The notes: generated by a model from the letters alone, not told the origin. A stretch of DNA of 64,000 nucleotides from Halobacillus halophilus (GCF_020171985.1 NZ_JAIVAL010000004.1:219856-283855), one strand, 5' to 3'; counted from the stretch's first letter, positions 25,369-35,584 are shown. Translations and numbers: made by a program.

Positions 25369-25405
25369 AAAAATCACCCTTCTTTATAAAGAAGGGTGAT
25401 TTTTT
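25369..25405. terminator. Bidirectional terminator
   Basis: A perfect 16-bp stem AAAAATCACCCTTCTT with complement, 4-nt loop and T run separates brnQ from the convergent transglutaminase operon. Confidence 0.9.
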
Positions 25406-25409
25406 GCTT

Positions 25410-26261
25410 TTACTGATCAACTAGTGTGACACTTACTTTTACATCAAGGTTTTGGCCGCCTCCCCGGTAGACTCCCTGAAGAGGACTTACATCTGCGTAG
25501 TCCCGGCCGCTTCCTATACGAATATGCTCTTCCAGAGCTTCTACATTATTGGTAGGATCCAGTCCTACCCACCCGACCCCCGGTATCATAACTTCTACCC
25601 AGGCGTGAGTAGCTGCATCTCCAATTAAGGCTGAACCTTCCCCCACATACAAATATCCACTTACGTAACGAGCCGGGATTCCTTTGTCTCTTAGTACAGC
25701 GATCATAACGTGCGCATAATCCTGACATACCCCTGCCTTTAAAGGCCAGGATTCGTAAGCTTTGGTATTCACTTGAGTTACTGTGCCATCATAAACAATG
25801 GATTGATGAATAAAGGCCATGAGATCAAGGGAGAATTGGATCGGATCGGAAGAATCCCCCACCACTTCTTCTATTTCCTTGATTTGCTCTTTATACATAA
25901 ACGTGTAAGGCGTTTCATTTAAAAAAGCAAGGTAATGACTGCGAAATAAATCGGAATGAAAAATGGTGCGCATCTCATCTGAAAAGTGGATCATCTTAAT
26001 GAGAGGACTCTTTTGAATACTGACTGTTGACTGGGTTTTGACAGTTAAATGCTGGTGCTTTTCCGGAATAAAGAAGGTTTCTACATAATTTCCCCAGTAA
26101 TCGACATGTTCCTTCATCACTGAATTTGGGAGTACTTCTGAACGATAAGCAGATAGCCGCTGACATTCATCCGTTGTGGGTTTTAACCGTATATGATTCA
26201 TACTTTGATCTACAAAATTCTCATAATAAAACGTGTTAATATGTTCGATTTCATACTTCAT
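25410..26261 (-). CDS. Transglutaminase-like cysteine protease/amidase
   Basis: A 283-residue protein with an N-terminal beta domain (about 1-150) of the bacterial transglutaminase-like type and a C-terminal papain-fold core. The triad is visible: Cys in AGVCQDYAHVM, His in THAWVEVMIPG and Asp in GLDPTNN. It is the last gene of an operon with alpha-E and ATP-grasp proteins, a widespread grouping proposed to build and cleave peptide-amide bonds. The substrate is unknown. ATG follows AGGAGGAAAG. Confidence 0.9.
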   Translation of the reverse strand: MKYEIEHINTFYYENFVDQSMNHIRLKPTTDECQRLSAYRSEVLPNSVMKEHVDYWGNYVETFFIPEKHQHLTVKTQSTVSIQKSPLIKMIHFSDEMRTIFHSDLFRSHYLAFLNETPYTFMYKEQIKEIEEVVGDSSDPIQFSLDLMAFIHQSIVYDGTVTQVNTKAYESWPLKAGVCQDYAHVMIAVLRDKGIPARYVSGYLYVGEGSALIGDAATHAWVEVMIPGVGWVGLDPTNNVEALEEHIRIGSGRDYADVSPLQGVYRGGGQNLDVKVSVTLVDQ

Positions 26262-26286
26262 GAACTTTCCTCCTGCTAATGATAAC

Positions 26287-27249
26287 CTACCTCACATGTA
26301 CGGGCTCAATCAGATAATAAGTTTCAGAGAACATTCGGCTGACAGTAAGACAGCGATCCTGAAAATGATCCAGAAAACTCATCAGTTCCTCCATATCCAT
26401 GTGCTCAATATCCGCTTCCTTTATTTCTTCCTGTATTGTTTCAAGCATTTGGAATAGATCTTTTGAGTAATGAGATATTTTCCCACCTTCAAGACGTTGA
26501 ACAGCTTCCATCACGTGATCCATGCAATAGCGAATGGATCTTGGAAATGATCTTTCCTTGATCATGAAGTCAAGCACATGTCTCGACTCCATCGTAGGCG
26601 GATGTTCTTTAATATATGCATCATATCCATGCAGAAACTGAAGGGCTGTCAGCCAATAATAATAATTATTCGTTCCAAAGCTAGACTCTTTCCTATTTTT
26701 TTCACAGATAACATTTAAGACACGTGCCGTTTTATCAGCTCTCTCGATCCATTTTCCAACTTTTATAAAAGTATAAGGAATTCCCCTGCTCATTGTTGAT
26801 TCGATAATACCTTGCGCCGTCATTGAAGTAGTTTTTACCTTTTTCAGATAATCCTGTGTATGCTGCCTTGTGTTTGGAAGCTCCTGCCAATCTTTCTGAG
26901 CTAAATGGAATTCGTTGAGAACTTCCCATAATTCATTAGGTATGATGTCTCGGGTAGCCCTCGCATTTTCCCTCGCATAATTCATACTGTTCATAAGAGA
27001 ATTTACATTCATTGGACTAATGGTCAGATACTGAATAATGGTTTCCCGGTCAATACGTTCATAACGATCCATATAATCAAGCTTAGAAGCACAAATATCC
27101 AATACTTCACCCCAATCACGGTCCATGACCTCTTGATCAGATGCCTCCAGCATGTGGATTAGCTGTACACTAAGTACTCTGGAATTATTTTCAGCCCGTT
27201 CAATGTTACGAGCCATCCAATATAAGGAGTCTGCTACACGACTAAGCAT
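26287..27249 (-). CDS. Alpha-E domain protein
   Basis: A 320-residue, all-helical protein beginning MLSRVADSLYWMARNIERAEN, a hallmark of the alpha-E (DUF403) family. Its function is unproven; the family is almost always linked to circularly permuted ATP-grasp and transglutaminase proteins. It overlaps the ATP-grasp gene by 8 bp and is followed 25 bp later by the transglutaminase gene. RBS GGAGGAGAG. Confidence 0.92.
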   Translation of the reverse strand: MLSRVADSLYWMARNIERAENNSRVLSVQLIHMLEASDQEVMDRDWGEVLDICASKLDYMDRYERIDRETIIQYLTISPMNVNSLMNSMNYARENARATRDIIPNELWEVLNEFHLAQKDWQELPNTRQHTQDYLKKVKTTSMTAQGIIESTMSRGIPYTFIKVGKWIERADKTARVLNVICEKNRKESSFGTNNYYYWLTALQFLHGYDAYIKEHPPTMESRHVLDFMIKERSFPRSIRYCMDHVMEAVQRLEGGKISHYSKDLFQMLETIQEEIKEADIEHMDMEELMSFLDHFQDRCLTVSRMFSETYYLIEPVHVR

Positions 27250-28705
27250 GTGTCTCTCCTCCTTCCGACAAAATCCAAGTGTCTTTTCCTCCGCCGCCCT
27301 GCGAAGAGTTGACTACTAACGACCCCTCTTTAAGAGCTACTCTTGATAAGCCTCCAGGAATGACATGAGTATTATCTCCAGTCATCACAAACACACGTAA
27401 ATCTACGTGACAAGGATAAAAACGACCTTCCTGATAAGCAGGAGCTCTTGAGAGTTTAATCGTCGGCTGGGCAATATACTGATGAGGAGCTTCAATAATT
27501 TTTCTTCTGAATTCATTTTGTTCTTCCGGCTCTGATTGCGGGCCAATCAACATATCGTATCCACCCGAAGCCCCTACATTTTTTATAACTAATTGATCAA
27601 TGTTCTCAAGAACATACTCAAGTTTTTCAGGATCACTTAGGAAGTAAGTTTCTACATTAGGAATAATAGGCTCTTCGTCTAAATAAAAACGAATCATATC
27701 AGGGACATAGACATAAATAGCCTTATCATCCGCAACGCCATTGCCTATTCCATTCAGGATTGAAACATTCCCTTTTTTATAAGCCCTGAGTAAACCGGAG
27801 ACTCCTAAAGCCGAATCCGGACGAAACGCCTCGGGATCAAGGAAATCATCATCAATGCGTCTGTAAATAATATCTACTCTCTTTAATCCGCGTATTGTCT
27901 TCATATAAACCACATCTTCTTTTACAATTAAATCTCTTCCTTCTACTAGCTCAATACCCATTTGCTGCGCCAAAAATACGTGATCATAATAGGCTGAGTT
28001 ATAAATTCCCGGGGTCAGTAATACTGCCGTAGGGGTAGAATGGGGCTCTACATTTGGCGGGGTATGGCTAATAACTGCTTTATGAAGTTCAGAAACCTGA
28101 TGTTCCAGGGTTTCAATTGAATGTTCAAAGAATAATTCCGGGTACACTTGTCTCATCACGTATCGATTCTGAAAAACATAAGACATCCCTGAAGGATTTC
28201 GCAGATTATCCTCCAGAACCCGGTAATCCCCGTTTTCATCCTTAATTAAGTCTACACCGGCCAGAAACACGTGATTATTTAAAGGGACGTTTACTCCCCC
28301 GATTTGTTTATTGTAATAATAAGAGTTATTTTCGATTAGGTCTCTAGGTATTATGCCTGCTTCTAAAATTTTTTGATCGTGGTAAATGTCTTCTAAAAAC
28401 AGATTGAGGGCTTTTATTCGCTGCTTCATTCCTTCTTCAACTTTATTCCATTGAGGTTCAGGAATAATAATAGGCACAAAATCGAACGGCATCGTTCGCT
28501 CCGTACCCCCGGTATGATTATAAACCGTAAAAGTAATTCCCTGCCTCAGAAAATTTAACTGAGCCGTTTCATGCTTCTCGCGCAGCTCTTTTTCAGAAAA
28601 ATTTTCCATTAATTGATAGAAGGATCTGTAATGACGTTTAGGATTTCCATTGTCCTCCATCATTTCGTCAAAAAATACTCCAGTATTATAGTGGTTTAGC
28701 AACAA
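27242..28705 (-). CDS. Circularly permuted ATP-grasp protein
   Basis: Encodes about 487 residues of the circularly permuted type 2 ATP-grasp family, predicted to ligate a carboxylate to an amine with ATP. Recognisable parts include YYNKQIGGVNVPLNNHVFLAG near residue 100, the LLTPGIYNSAYYDH segment and GASGGYDMLIGP near 390, plus HVDLRVFVM near the end. I place the start at TTG 28705 or 28702, just after GGAGGAG. ATG codons farther upstream (28717, 28765) lie at or before that RBS. It heads the three-gene operon. Confidence 0.9.
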   Translation of the reverse strand: MLLNHYNTGVFFDEMMEDNGNPKRHYRSFYQLMENFSEKELREKHETAQLNFLRQGITFTVYNHTGGTERTMPFDFVPIIIPEPQWNKVEEGMKQRIKALNLFLEDIYHDQKILEAGIIPRDLIENNSYYYNKQIGGVNVPLNNHVFLAGVDLIKDENGDYRVLEDNLRNPSGMSYVFQNRYVMRQVYPELFFEHSIETLEHQVSELHKAVISHTPPNVEPHSTPTAVLLTPGIYNSAYYDHVFLAQQMGIELVEGRDLIVKEDVVYMKTIRGLKRVDIIYRRIDDDFLDPEAFRPDSALGVSGLLRAYKKGNVSILNGIGNGVADDKAIYVYVPDMIRFYLDEEPIIPNVETYFLSDPEKLEYVLENIDQLVIKNVGASGGYDMLIGPQSEPEEQNEFRRKIIEAPHQYIAQPTIKLSRAPAYQEGRFYPCHVDLRVFVMTGDNTHVIPGGLSRVALKEGSLVVNSSQGGGGKDTWILSEGGETHA

Positions 28706-28784
28706 CCTCTCCTCCATTCTGACGATATGTTTACTACTTACCCTAAGTTTACCGCAACTACACAAAAATTGTAAGAAAATTTAA

Positions 28785-28824
28785 ACAAAAACCACCTCCC
28801 GCTGTTATCATAAACAGCGGGAGG
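28785..28824 (-). terminator. Terminator of the oxidoreductase gene
   Basis: A perfect 12-bp stem CCTCCCGCTGTT with complement and 6-nt loop is followed on the minus strand by a T-rich tract. Confidence 0.85.
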
Positions 28825-28841
28825 CGGGGTATTCACTGAGC

Positions 28842-29777
28842 CTATTCCATAGTAATAACTATTTTTCCTTTAGCGTGGTGACTTTCACTGGCTTCATGAG
28901 CTTTTCTTATGCCTTCTTCACTTAGTTTATAACGGTTTCCTATGACAGAAGTTAAACGGCCTTCTTCCATCATTTCTGCCATTTTAGAAAGACGTTCACC
29001 ATTTGGTTCCAACCAGACAAATCCAGCTTTCACTCCGTGCTGCTTGGCTTTTTCTTCATCCGGTGGCTGAACAATTGAAGCTAATCGTCCGCCTTCTTTC
29101 AGAATACCAAAACTTTTCTCCTGGTTTTCTCCTCCTAAAGTGTCGAGCACAATATCAATTTCACTAAGCACCTCGGAGAAATCTTCTTGTTTGTAGTCAA
29201 TAAAACGATCGACACCAAGCTCTTCTACCCAGGCCTGATTCTTGCCACTGGCCGTAGTTGCTACATAAGCCCCCATTTGCTTAGCCAGCTGGATGGCATA
29301 ATGGCCCACACCGCCAGAACCTGCGTGTATAAGAACCCAGTCTCCTTCTTTAATCTGAGCAAAGTCCACTAGACACTGCCACGCTGTCATACCTGCAAGA
29401 GGCACTGCAGCCGCTTCCTCAAAAGGGATATTCTCAGGAATGCGGGCAAGTTGTTCTTCATCAATTACCGCGTATTCAGCATAAGTACCTAATCGCGTAG
29501 TAGCTGGACGTGCAAAAACTCGTTCTCCTACTTTGAATTGATCGACATCCTGACCGACTTCCTTAATTACTCCGGCTGCATCCCAGCCTAGAATAATTGG
29601 AAAATCAAAATCCAGCATCTCTTTCATATAACCTTCTCTTACTTTCCAATCGATCGGGTTAATTGAAGTTGCTTTCATTTCAACTAAAACCTGACCCGCT
29701 TCCGGTTGAGGGGTCTCTACTTGTTTCTCTATTAATTGGTCTTTACCGCCGTATTGTTCAATTACAATAGCTTTCAT
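28842..29777 (-). CDS. NADP-dependent zinc-free oxidoreductase (MDR, quinone type)
   Basis: A 311-residue medium-chain dehydrogenase/reductase. The N-terminal GroES-like half has INPIDWKVREGYM; the NADP-binding half has VLIHAGSGGVGHYAIQLAK. The catalytic and structural zinc cysteines are missing, which points to quinone or enone reductase activity. ATG follows AAGGAG. It is a single gene between its terminator and a divergent recQ. Confidence 0.9.
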   Translation of the reverse strand: MKAIVIEQYGGKDQLIEKQVETPQPEAGQVLVEMKATSINPIDWKVREGYMKEMLDFDFPIILGWDAAGVIKEVGQDVDQFKVGERVFARPATTRLGTYAEYAVIDEEQLARIPENIPFEEAAAVPLAGMTAWQCLVDFAQIKEGDWVLIHAGSGGVGHYAIQLAKQMGAYVATTASGKNQAWVEELGVDRFIDYKQEDFSEVLSEIDIVLDTLGGENQEKSFGILKEGGRLASIVQPPDEEKAKQHGVKAGFVWLEPNGERLSKMAEMMEEGRLTSVIGNRYKLSEEGIRKAHEASESHHAKGKIVITME

Positions 29778-29935
29778 TTAATTACACTCCTTATTTATGA
29801 AGGGTTACACACCCCTCTGTTTTCCCCTATACTAAATTGTAAAACGTGATAAGATGAGGAAGGGTTCCAGTACTTATAATCACACAATTTATAGAATTTA
29901 CACCTCTCTATTTTTCACATAAAAGGATGATCATA

Positions 29936-32077
29936 ATGATGCAGCAGGCTGAGGAAATTTTACAAAAATACTACGGCTATTCTTCTTTTCGGAAAGGACA
30001 GAAAGAAGCGATCAGTCATGTACTCCACAACCGTAATACATTGGCTGTCATGCCTACAGGTGGAGGCAAATCGTTATGCTATCAAATTCCAGGCTTAAGT
30101 CTTGAGGGGACAGCTATTATTATCTCTCCGCTTATATCCTTAATGAAAGACCAGGTTGATGCACTGAATTCCTATGGAATTGCAGCAACTTATATTAATA
30201 GTTCTCTTTCAGCCGGTGAGCAGAGACAGCGTCTGCATGATTTAAGGCAAGGGAGTTATAAGTTTGTATATGTTGCTCCTGAACGATTTGATTCCCCTCA
30301 GTTTTTGTCAACGATCCAGAGTATCCCATTATCTCTCATAGCCTTTGATGAAGCCCATTGCATTTCGCAGTGGGGACATGATTTCAGACCCAGTTATCGT
30401 TCCATTGTACCCACCCTGTATCAAATCACTAATTTACCTGTTTTAATGGCGCTCACCGCTACGGCTACCCAAGAGGTAATACGGGATATTAAACACCTGA
30501 TTGATGTACCAGAAGAATCGATCGTCAATACGGGATTTGCGAGGGACAATTTATCATTCCGCATTATAAAAGGCCGGGATAAAAGAGATTTTGTAGAAGA
30601 ATATTTAAAAACCCGCCCTAATGAATCCGGCATTATCTACACCGCTACTAGAAAAGATGCGGACAGTTTACAGCACTACTTATCCAAAAAAGGGTACTCA
30701 GCCGGAAAATATCATGCTGGGATGACAGAAAACCAGAGGAAGCAGGCTCAAGTGGATTTTGTCCAGGATGAAATTACTACAATTATCGCAACCAATGCTT
30801 TCGGTATGGGGATCGATAAATCCAACGTGCGATATGTGATCCATTATTCAATGCCTATGAATATCGAATCCTATTACCAGGAAGCTGGACGTGCGGGTCG
30901 GGACGGTGAGCCGGGCGACTGCGCTCTTTTATTTTCCAGTCAGGATATAAATCTCCAGCGATTTTTAATTGACCAGTCTCCTTCAGAAGAAAAAAAGAAA
31001 GAGGAATATGCCAAGCTTCAGGCTATGATTAACTATTGTCATACCCATACATGTCTGCAGCAGTATATTCTCGATTATTTCGAAGACCCCTTTCCTTCAG
31101 AACCTTGTGGTAAATGTTCCAACTGTACACTCGTAGGCGAGATTCAGGACATGACCCTTGAAGCCCAGATGGTTTTATCCTGCGTTAAAAGAATGGGAGA
31201 ACGTTTCGGTGCAGGTTTAACTGCTAAAGTACTGAAAGGGTCTTCCGATCAGAAAGTAAAACAATTCAGATTTAACACCCTCTCCACATATGGCATTATG
31301 TCCAGCTATACTGAGAAGGAACTGACACGGTTCATCCATTTTCTGACAGCGGAAGGATATCTCACTCCTGGACAAGGTCGTTATCCTGCTCTACAGCTGA
31401 CAGATGAATCCATCGCGGTCCTTAAAGGGGATCAACCAGTGGAAATGCTCGTGGAGTCCACCACTGCTAAACATGAAAGCAACTACAATGCAGACTATTT
31501 TGAAGAGCTGCGGCAAATCCGAAAATCAATTGCAGATGAAGCTGGGCTTCCACCATATGTTATATTTTCGGATGCGACCCTTAAAGAATTCACCATTTAT
31601 TTACCTGAAAACAAAAACGAAATGTTAGCTATAAAGGGAGTCGGAGAACGGAAGTTTGAGCAATACGGAGAAACGTTTTTAGAGGCCATTCGTCCATGGT
31701 CAAAGGAAACAGATTCTAAGCCCGTTCCTGACAAAAGTCCTTCTGTCTCCATTAGAAAAAAGGATTCGAATGATGAACGCCCAAGTTACCAGATTACATT
31801 CGAGATGTGGAAAGAAGAAAGCAAAGAGATCCAAGAAATTGCAAAAGAACGAGATTTAAGTTCTCAAACGATAGAAAACCACTTGTTCCGAAGTGCTCGA
31901 GAGGGACTGGAGCTAAATTGGGATCGCTGGTTTAACGAAGAGCAAGAGACAAAGATTCTTAAAAAACTTGAAGAAATGGAAGAAAAAAAATTGAAGCCAT
32001 TGAAAGAGGCTTTGCCCGAAGATTACACGTATTCTATGATTAAAGCGGTACTGAACAAACATGAACTTATGAAGTGA
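29936..32077 (+). CDS. recQ: ATP-dependent DNA helicase RecQ
   Basis: A 713-residue superfamily-2 3'-5' helicase. Motifs in order: MPTGGGKSLCYQ (Walker A), FDEAHCISQWGHDFRPSY (DEAH plus the aromatic-rich loop), TATATQEV, FGMGIDKSNVRYVIH and QEAGRAGRDG. A zinc site with four Cys (CLQQYILDYF ... CGKCSNC) lies near 370-400. It then has an RQC winged helix, an HRDC domain (about 510-590) and a C-terminal HTH region. ATG at 29936 is eight bases after AAAGGA. kynU follows 27 bp downstream on the same strand. Confidence 0.96.
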   Translation: MMQQAEEILQKYYGYSSFRKGQKEAISHVLHNRNTLAVMPTGGGKSLCYQIPGLSLEGTAIIISPLISLMKDQVDALNSYGIAATYINSSLSAGEQRQRLHDLRQGSYKFVYVAPERFDSPQFLSTIQSIPLSLIAFDEAHCISQWGHDFRPSYRSIVPTLYQITNLPVLMALTATATQEVIRDIKHLIDVPEESIVNTGFARDNLSFRIIKGRDKRDFVEEYLKTRPNESGIIYTATRKDADSLQHYLSKKGYSAGKYHAGMTENQRKQAQVDFVQDEITTIIATNAFGMGIDKSNVRYVIHYSMPMNIESYYQEAGRAGRDGEPGDCALLFSSQDINLQRFLIDQSPSEEKKKEEYAKLQAMINYCHTHTCLQQYILDYFEDPFPSEPCGKCSNCTLVGEIQDMTLEAQMVLSCVKRMGERFGAGLTAKVLKGSSDQKVKQFRFNTLSTYGIMSSYTEKELTRFIHFLTAEGYLTPGQGRYPALQLTDESIAVLKGDQPVEMLVESTTAKHESNYNADYFEELRQIRKSIADEAGLPPYVIFSDATLKEFTIYLPENKNEMLAIKGVGERKFEQYGETFLEAIRPWSKETDSKPVPDKSPSVSIRKKDSNDERPSYQITFEMWKEESKEIQEIAKERDLSSQTIENHLFRSAREGLELNWDRWFNEEQETKILKKLEEMEEKKLKPLKEALPEDYTYSMIKAVLNKHELMK

Positions 32078-32104
32078 TTCATTTTATTCCACGGAGGGGA
32101 TAGT

Positions 32105-33385
32105 ATGACAAAATCTAAAATTACATTAGAGACGGCAGCAAAGCTCGATCAAAACGATGTGCTTCATAACTTTAAAAAGGAGTTCTACACAGACGACAAT
32201 CGCTTTTATATGGATGGCAATTCCTTAGGTTTGCTCTCAAAAAGAGCAGAGAAATCTTTAGTTTCATCTCTTGAAGATTGGAAGACCCATGCAATTGGAG
32301 GATGGACTGAAGGAAAAGAACCCTGGTTTTATATGTCCGAAAAATTAGGCGCTAAAACAGCTCCACTGCTGGGGGCCAAGCCTGAAGAGGTCATCAGTAC
32401 TGGTTCTATAACGTCCAACCTTCATCAACTACTGTCTACATTCTACCGCCCTCAAGGGCAGCGGACGAAAATTCTGGCCGACGAACTGAATTTTCCATCT
32501 GATATTTATGCTTTAAAAAGTCAACTGGAACTCCACGGAATGGACCCAGATGAACATCTAATTCAAGTAAAGAGTGACAATGGGGCTACGTTGTCGGAAG
32601 ACAATATTATTAAGGAGATGAGGAGCGATATTGCTCTCCTTCTCCTCCCCTCTGTTCTTTATCGAAGCGGGCAGCTTCTGGATATTGAAAAGATTACAAA
32701 GGCAGCCCATGAGCAGGAAATTATGGTTGGCTTTGATTTAGCCCACTCTATAGGTGCTCTTCCCCATAATCTTGATGACTGGGGCGTCGACTTTGCGGTC
32801 TGGTGCACCTATAAATACTTGAACAGCGGGCCAGGTGGTGTTGGAGGCTTATATGTAAATGAAAAGCACCTGGGTAATAAACCTGGCCTTGCCGGGTGGT
32901 TCAGCTCAAATAAAGACAAGCAGTTTGACATGGCGCATGACTTAACCCATGCTGAAACAGCGGGTGCCTATCAAATGGGGACCCCGCACATTTTGAGTTC
33001 CGCTCCTCTTCTGGGTTCTTTAGATCTCTTTCAAGAGGCGGACATTAAAAATATCCGCTGCAAATCTCTTGGAATGACCAGGCTGATGCTCGACCTTGTT
33101 TATCAGGAACTCGATGGTTTAGGGTTTCGGATCATTACCCCATTGGAGGATGAGCGCCGCGGGGGACACATTAGTCTAGTCCATTCAGAAGCAGCAAGCA
33201 TTTGTAAAGCTCTTAAAAAAGAGAATGTTGTGCCCGACTTCAGAGCTCCGGATGTCATTCGACTTGCTCCTGTGGCACTCTATACTACTTATAAGGAAGT
33301 ATATGAAGTAATGATGATCTTAAAGGATATTATGGTTAACGAAACCTATAAGAAGTACAAAAATGAACGAGATATAATTGCTTAA
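32105..33385 (+). CDS. kynU: Kynureninase
   Basis: A 426-residue PLP enzyme that splits L-kynurenine into anthranilate and alanine. PLP-binding Lys237 is in [12 protein letters not shown], preceded by Asp211 in [25 protein letters not shown] begins the fold. GGAGGGGATAGT precedes the ATG. The stop overlaps the RBS region of kynB, showing coupling. Tryptophan 2,3-dioxygenase (kynA) is absent from the window, so either kynurenine is imported or kynA lies elsewhere. Confidence 0.95.
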   Translation: MTKSKITLETAAKLDQNDVLHNFKKEFYTDDNRFYMDGNSLGLLSKRAEKSLVSSLEDWKTHAIGGWTEGKEPWFYMSEKLGAKTAPLLGAKPEEVISTGSITSNLHQLLSTFYRPQGQRTKILADELNFPSDIYALKSQLELHGMDPDEHLIQVKSDNGATLSEDNIIKEMRSDIALLLLPSVLYRSGQLLDIEKITKAAHEQEIMVGFDLAHSIGALPHNLDDWGVDFAVWCTYKYLNSGPGGVGGLYVNEKHLGNKPGLAGWFSSNKDKQFDMAHDLTHAETAGAYQMGTPHILSSAPLLGSLDLFQEADIKNIRCKSLGMTRLMLDLVYQELDGLGFRIITPLEDERRGGHISLVHSEAASICKALKKENVVPDFRAPDVIRLAPVALYTTYKEVYEVMMILKDIMVNETYKKYKNERDIIA

Positions 33386-33395
33386 GGAGGATTTC

Positions 33396-34016
33396 ATGAA
33401 ACTCATAGATATAACCATGACACTAAACAATGAAACACCAGCCTGGCCCGGTGATGAACATTTCCATTATGAACGCACGATGACAATGGAGCAAACTGGA
33501 TCCGTTAACATCGGACAATTTAAAGCAAGCAATCACACAGGCACACATTTGGATGCCCCTTTCCACTACGATGACAATGGACTGAAAATAGCGGATCTCC
33601 CTCCTGAACGTTTTATCGGTGATGCCTTAGTTGTAAATATGGAAGGAAAAACCATCATTCAAGCAGAGGACCTTCGTGCATTTGAATACTCAGGTGTAAC
33701 GAAGCTTCTCTTTCGTACAACAAGCTGGAACGACCGCAACGAATTTCCTGAGCATTATACCGTCATAAGCAGCGATGCAGCTGAATTTCTACATTCTCAA
33801 GGTATCGATCTTATTGGAATAGATACACCATCTGTGGATCCTGTAGAGAGTAAAGATCTTGCAGCTCATCACTCCTTATATAAACATGACATTTTGATTT
33901 TAGAAGGCTTGGAACTTGATCATGCAGCACCAGGTGTGTATGAATTAATGGCTTTCCCATTAAAAATGGGAGAAGCTGATGGCAGCCCAGTGCGAGCAAT
34001 CTTACGGCAAAAATAA
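33396..34016 (+). CDS. kynB: Kynurenine formamidase
   Basis: A 206-residue metal-dependent arylformamidase that converts N-formylkynurenine to kynurenine. The family metal motif is intact: NHTGTHLDAPFHYDD with His47, His51, Asp53 and His57. TxxWPGDxxF near the N-terminus is also typical. The ATG at 33396 follows AAGGAGGATTTC, ten bases after kynU. It is the last gene of the recQ-kynU-kynB run; a strong hairpin follows. Confidence 0.95.
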   Translation: MKLIDITMTLNNETPAWPGDEHFHYERTMTMEQTGSVNIGQFKASNHTGTHLDAPFHYDDNGLKIADLPPERFIGDALVVNMEGKTIIQAEDLRAFEYSGVTKLLFRTTSWNDRNEFPEHYTVISSDAAEFLHSQGIDLIGIDTPSVDPVESKDLAAHHSLYKHDILILEGLELDHAAPGVYELMAFPLKMGEADGSPVRAILRQK

Positions 34017-34055
34017 AACTCGAGCGCATATGAAAACCATATGCGCTCGAGTTTT
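34016..34055. terminator. Bidirectional terminator
   Basis: A 17-bp perfect stem (AAACTCGAGCGCATATG and complement) with a 5-nt loop and T run lies between convergent kynB and the BCCT gene. Confidence 0.9.
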
Positions 34056-34057
34056 TC

Positions 34058-35584
34058 TTATTTTTTCAGTAAATTTTGTTCTTTTGCCATTTGCTTAGCC
34101 ACTTTTGGAGCCAGCCAAATCATTGGCAGTAAGAGAAGCGAAACTGGAACAGCTGTTACTACGATAAAGTTCTGAAGTTGTGTAATTCCGCTGTCCCCGG
34201 TAATGAGAAGTATAACCGCTACTGATCCCATTAAAATAGCCCAGAATACACGAACCCAGCTTTGAGGATTGCCTTCACCAGTTACGGCCATAGCAATCGT
34301 ATAAGACATAGAATCACTCGTTGTAACAACAAATAGAATCGTTAAGATTAAAAACAACGGTGAAATTACGCTGGCAAGCGGAAACTGCTCTGTAATAGCA
34401 AACATGGCTGCCGGGTTACCTGCAGCATTAAGAGCATCCGATACAGATCCAGGATTATTTAGTTCAAAGAATATTCCAGATCCGCCTAATACGGTGAACC
34501 AGAATGTTGAAATGACTGGTGCAAATACGGATACCGCAATTATAATATCACGAATTGTACGGCCTCTGGAGATACGGCTGACAAGAATAGCCATCATTGG
34601 TCCATATCCAATAAACCAGCCCCAGAAAAAGACGGTCCATCCGGATAGCCAGCCTGTATCCCCGCGGAAGGTACTCATCGGAATAAACTGATCGATATAA
34701 GTTCCAAAACCTGAGATAAAGTGATTAAAGATAAATCCTCCAGGCCCGAAGATTACGATAAATATCATTAAACCAATGGCTAAGCGAACATTAAAACTAC
34801 TTAGATATTGAATTCCTTTATAGAGTCCCGTTACTGCAGAAATAGTAGAAATTAATACCACAGCAAAAATAATGGTGAACTGAGTACTGAACTGGTTGGG
34901 AATACCGAATATTTCCTGTAGTCCGTAGCTTGCCTGCAGTCCAAGAAAACCTATCGGTCCAATAGTACCTGCGGCTACAGCTATAACAGAGAACGCATCA
35001 ATTAATGTACCGAACCAGCCATGGCGGATCTTTTCACCAAAAACCGGATACAAGAGAGTACGTGGTTTCATCGGCATGCCTTTATGATAATGACCATACA
35101 TCATAACAACGGCACTTATCGTTCCGAGGATGGCCCAGGCCAAGAAGCCCCAGTGCATAAAGCTTTGAGCAAGCGCAGGGTTAATAGCTGCCTGCGTTCC
35201 AGCTTCGATTCCTGATTGATGAGGAGGAACGGTGAGGAAGTGGTACATAGGTTCAGCTGCTGCCCAGAATACTCCTCCACCAGCAAGTAAGGTTGCCATA
35301 ATAATGGACAACCATTTGTAGAGACCAATTTCAGGCTTATCCATATTCCCCATTTTAATGTTTCCGTATTTAGAGAAACCTAACCCAATACCCACGAAAA
35401 ACGTTGCAAGCATAAGCACCTGCCAAAAAGCTCCGAAGTATTTCGCTGACCAGGCAAAGCTTTCATTAACAATTGTTTCTATTAAATTAATATCAATAAG
35501 TGCTACGACCACAAAGAGTACTAAAATTCCTCCACTGATCCCGAAGACCGGCCAATCAATTTGACCTGTTTGTTTGTTATTCAT
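34058..35584 (-). CDS. BCCT-family transporter
   Basis: A 508-residue, 12-helix carrier of the betaine/choline/carnitine family, which uses Na+ (or H+, or exchange) to take up trimethylammonium compounds, often as osmoprotectants. The BCCT signature helix is present but altered: WTVFFWGWFIGYGPMMAI followed by ISRGRTIRDI. Two Trp positions of the usual WxWW..W aromatic cage are Phe and Tyr. GVFWAAAEPMYHFLTVPP is intact. ATG at 35584 follows AAAAGGAG; an earlier in-frame start at 35626 lacks an RBS. Confidence 0.92.
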   Translation of the reverse strand: MNNKQTGQIDWPVFGISGGILVLFVVVALIDINLIETIVNESFAWSAKYFGAFWQVLMLATFFVGIGLGFSKYGNIKMGNMDKPEIGLYKWLSIIMATLLAGGGVFWAAAEPMYHFLTVPPHQSGIEAGTQAAINPALAQSFMHWGFLAWAILGTISAVVMMYGHYHKGMPMKPRTLLYPVFGEKIRHGWFGTLIDAFSVIAVAAGTIGPIGFLGLQASYGLQEIFGIPNQFSTQFTIIFAVVLISTISAVTGLYKGIQYLSSFNVRLAIGLMIFIVIFGPGGFIFNHFISGFGTYIDQFIPMSTFRGDTGWLSGWTVFFWGWFIGYGPMMAILVSRISRGRTIRDIIIAVSVFAPVISTFWFTVLGGSGIFFELNNPGSVSDALNAAGNPAAMFAITEQFPLASVISPLFLILTILFVVTTSDSMSYTIAMAVTGEGNPQSWVRVFWAILMGSVAVILLITGDSGITQLQNFIVVTAVPVSLLLLPMIWLAPKVAKQMAKEQNLLKK

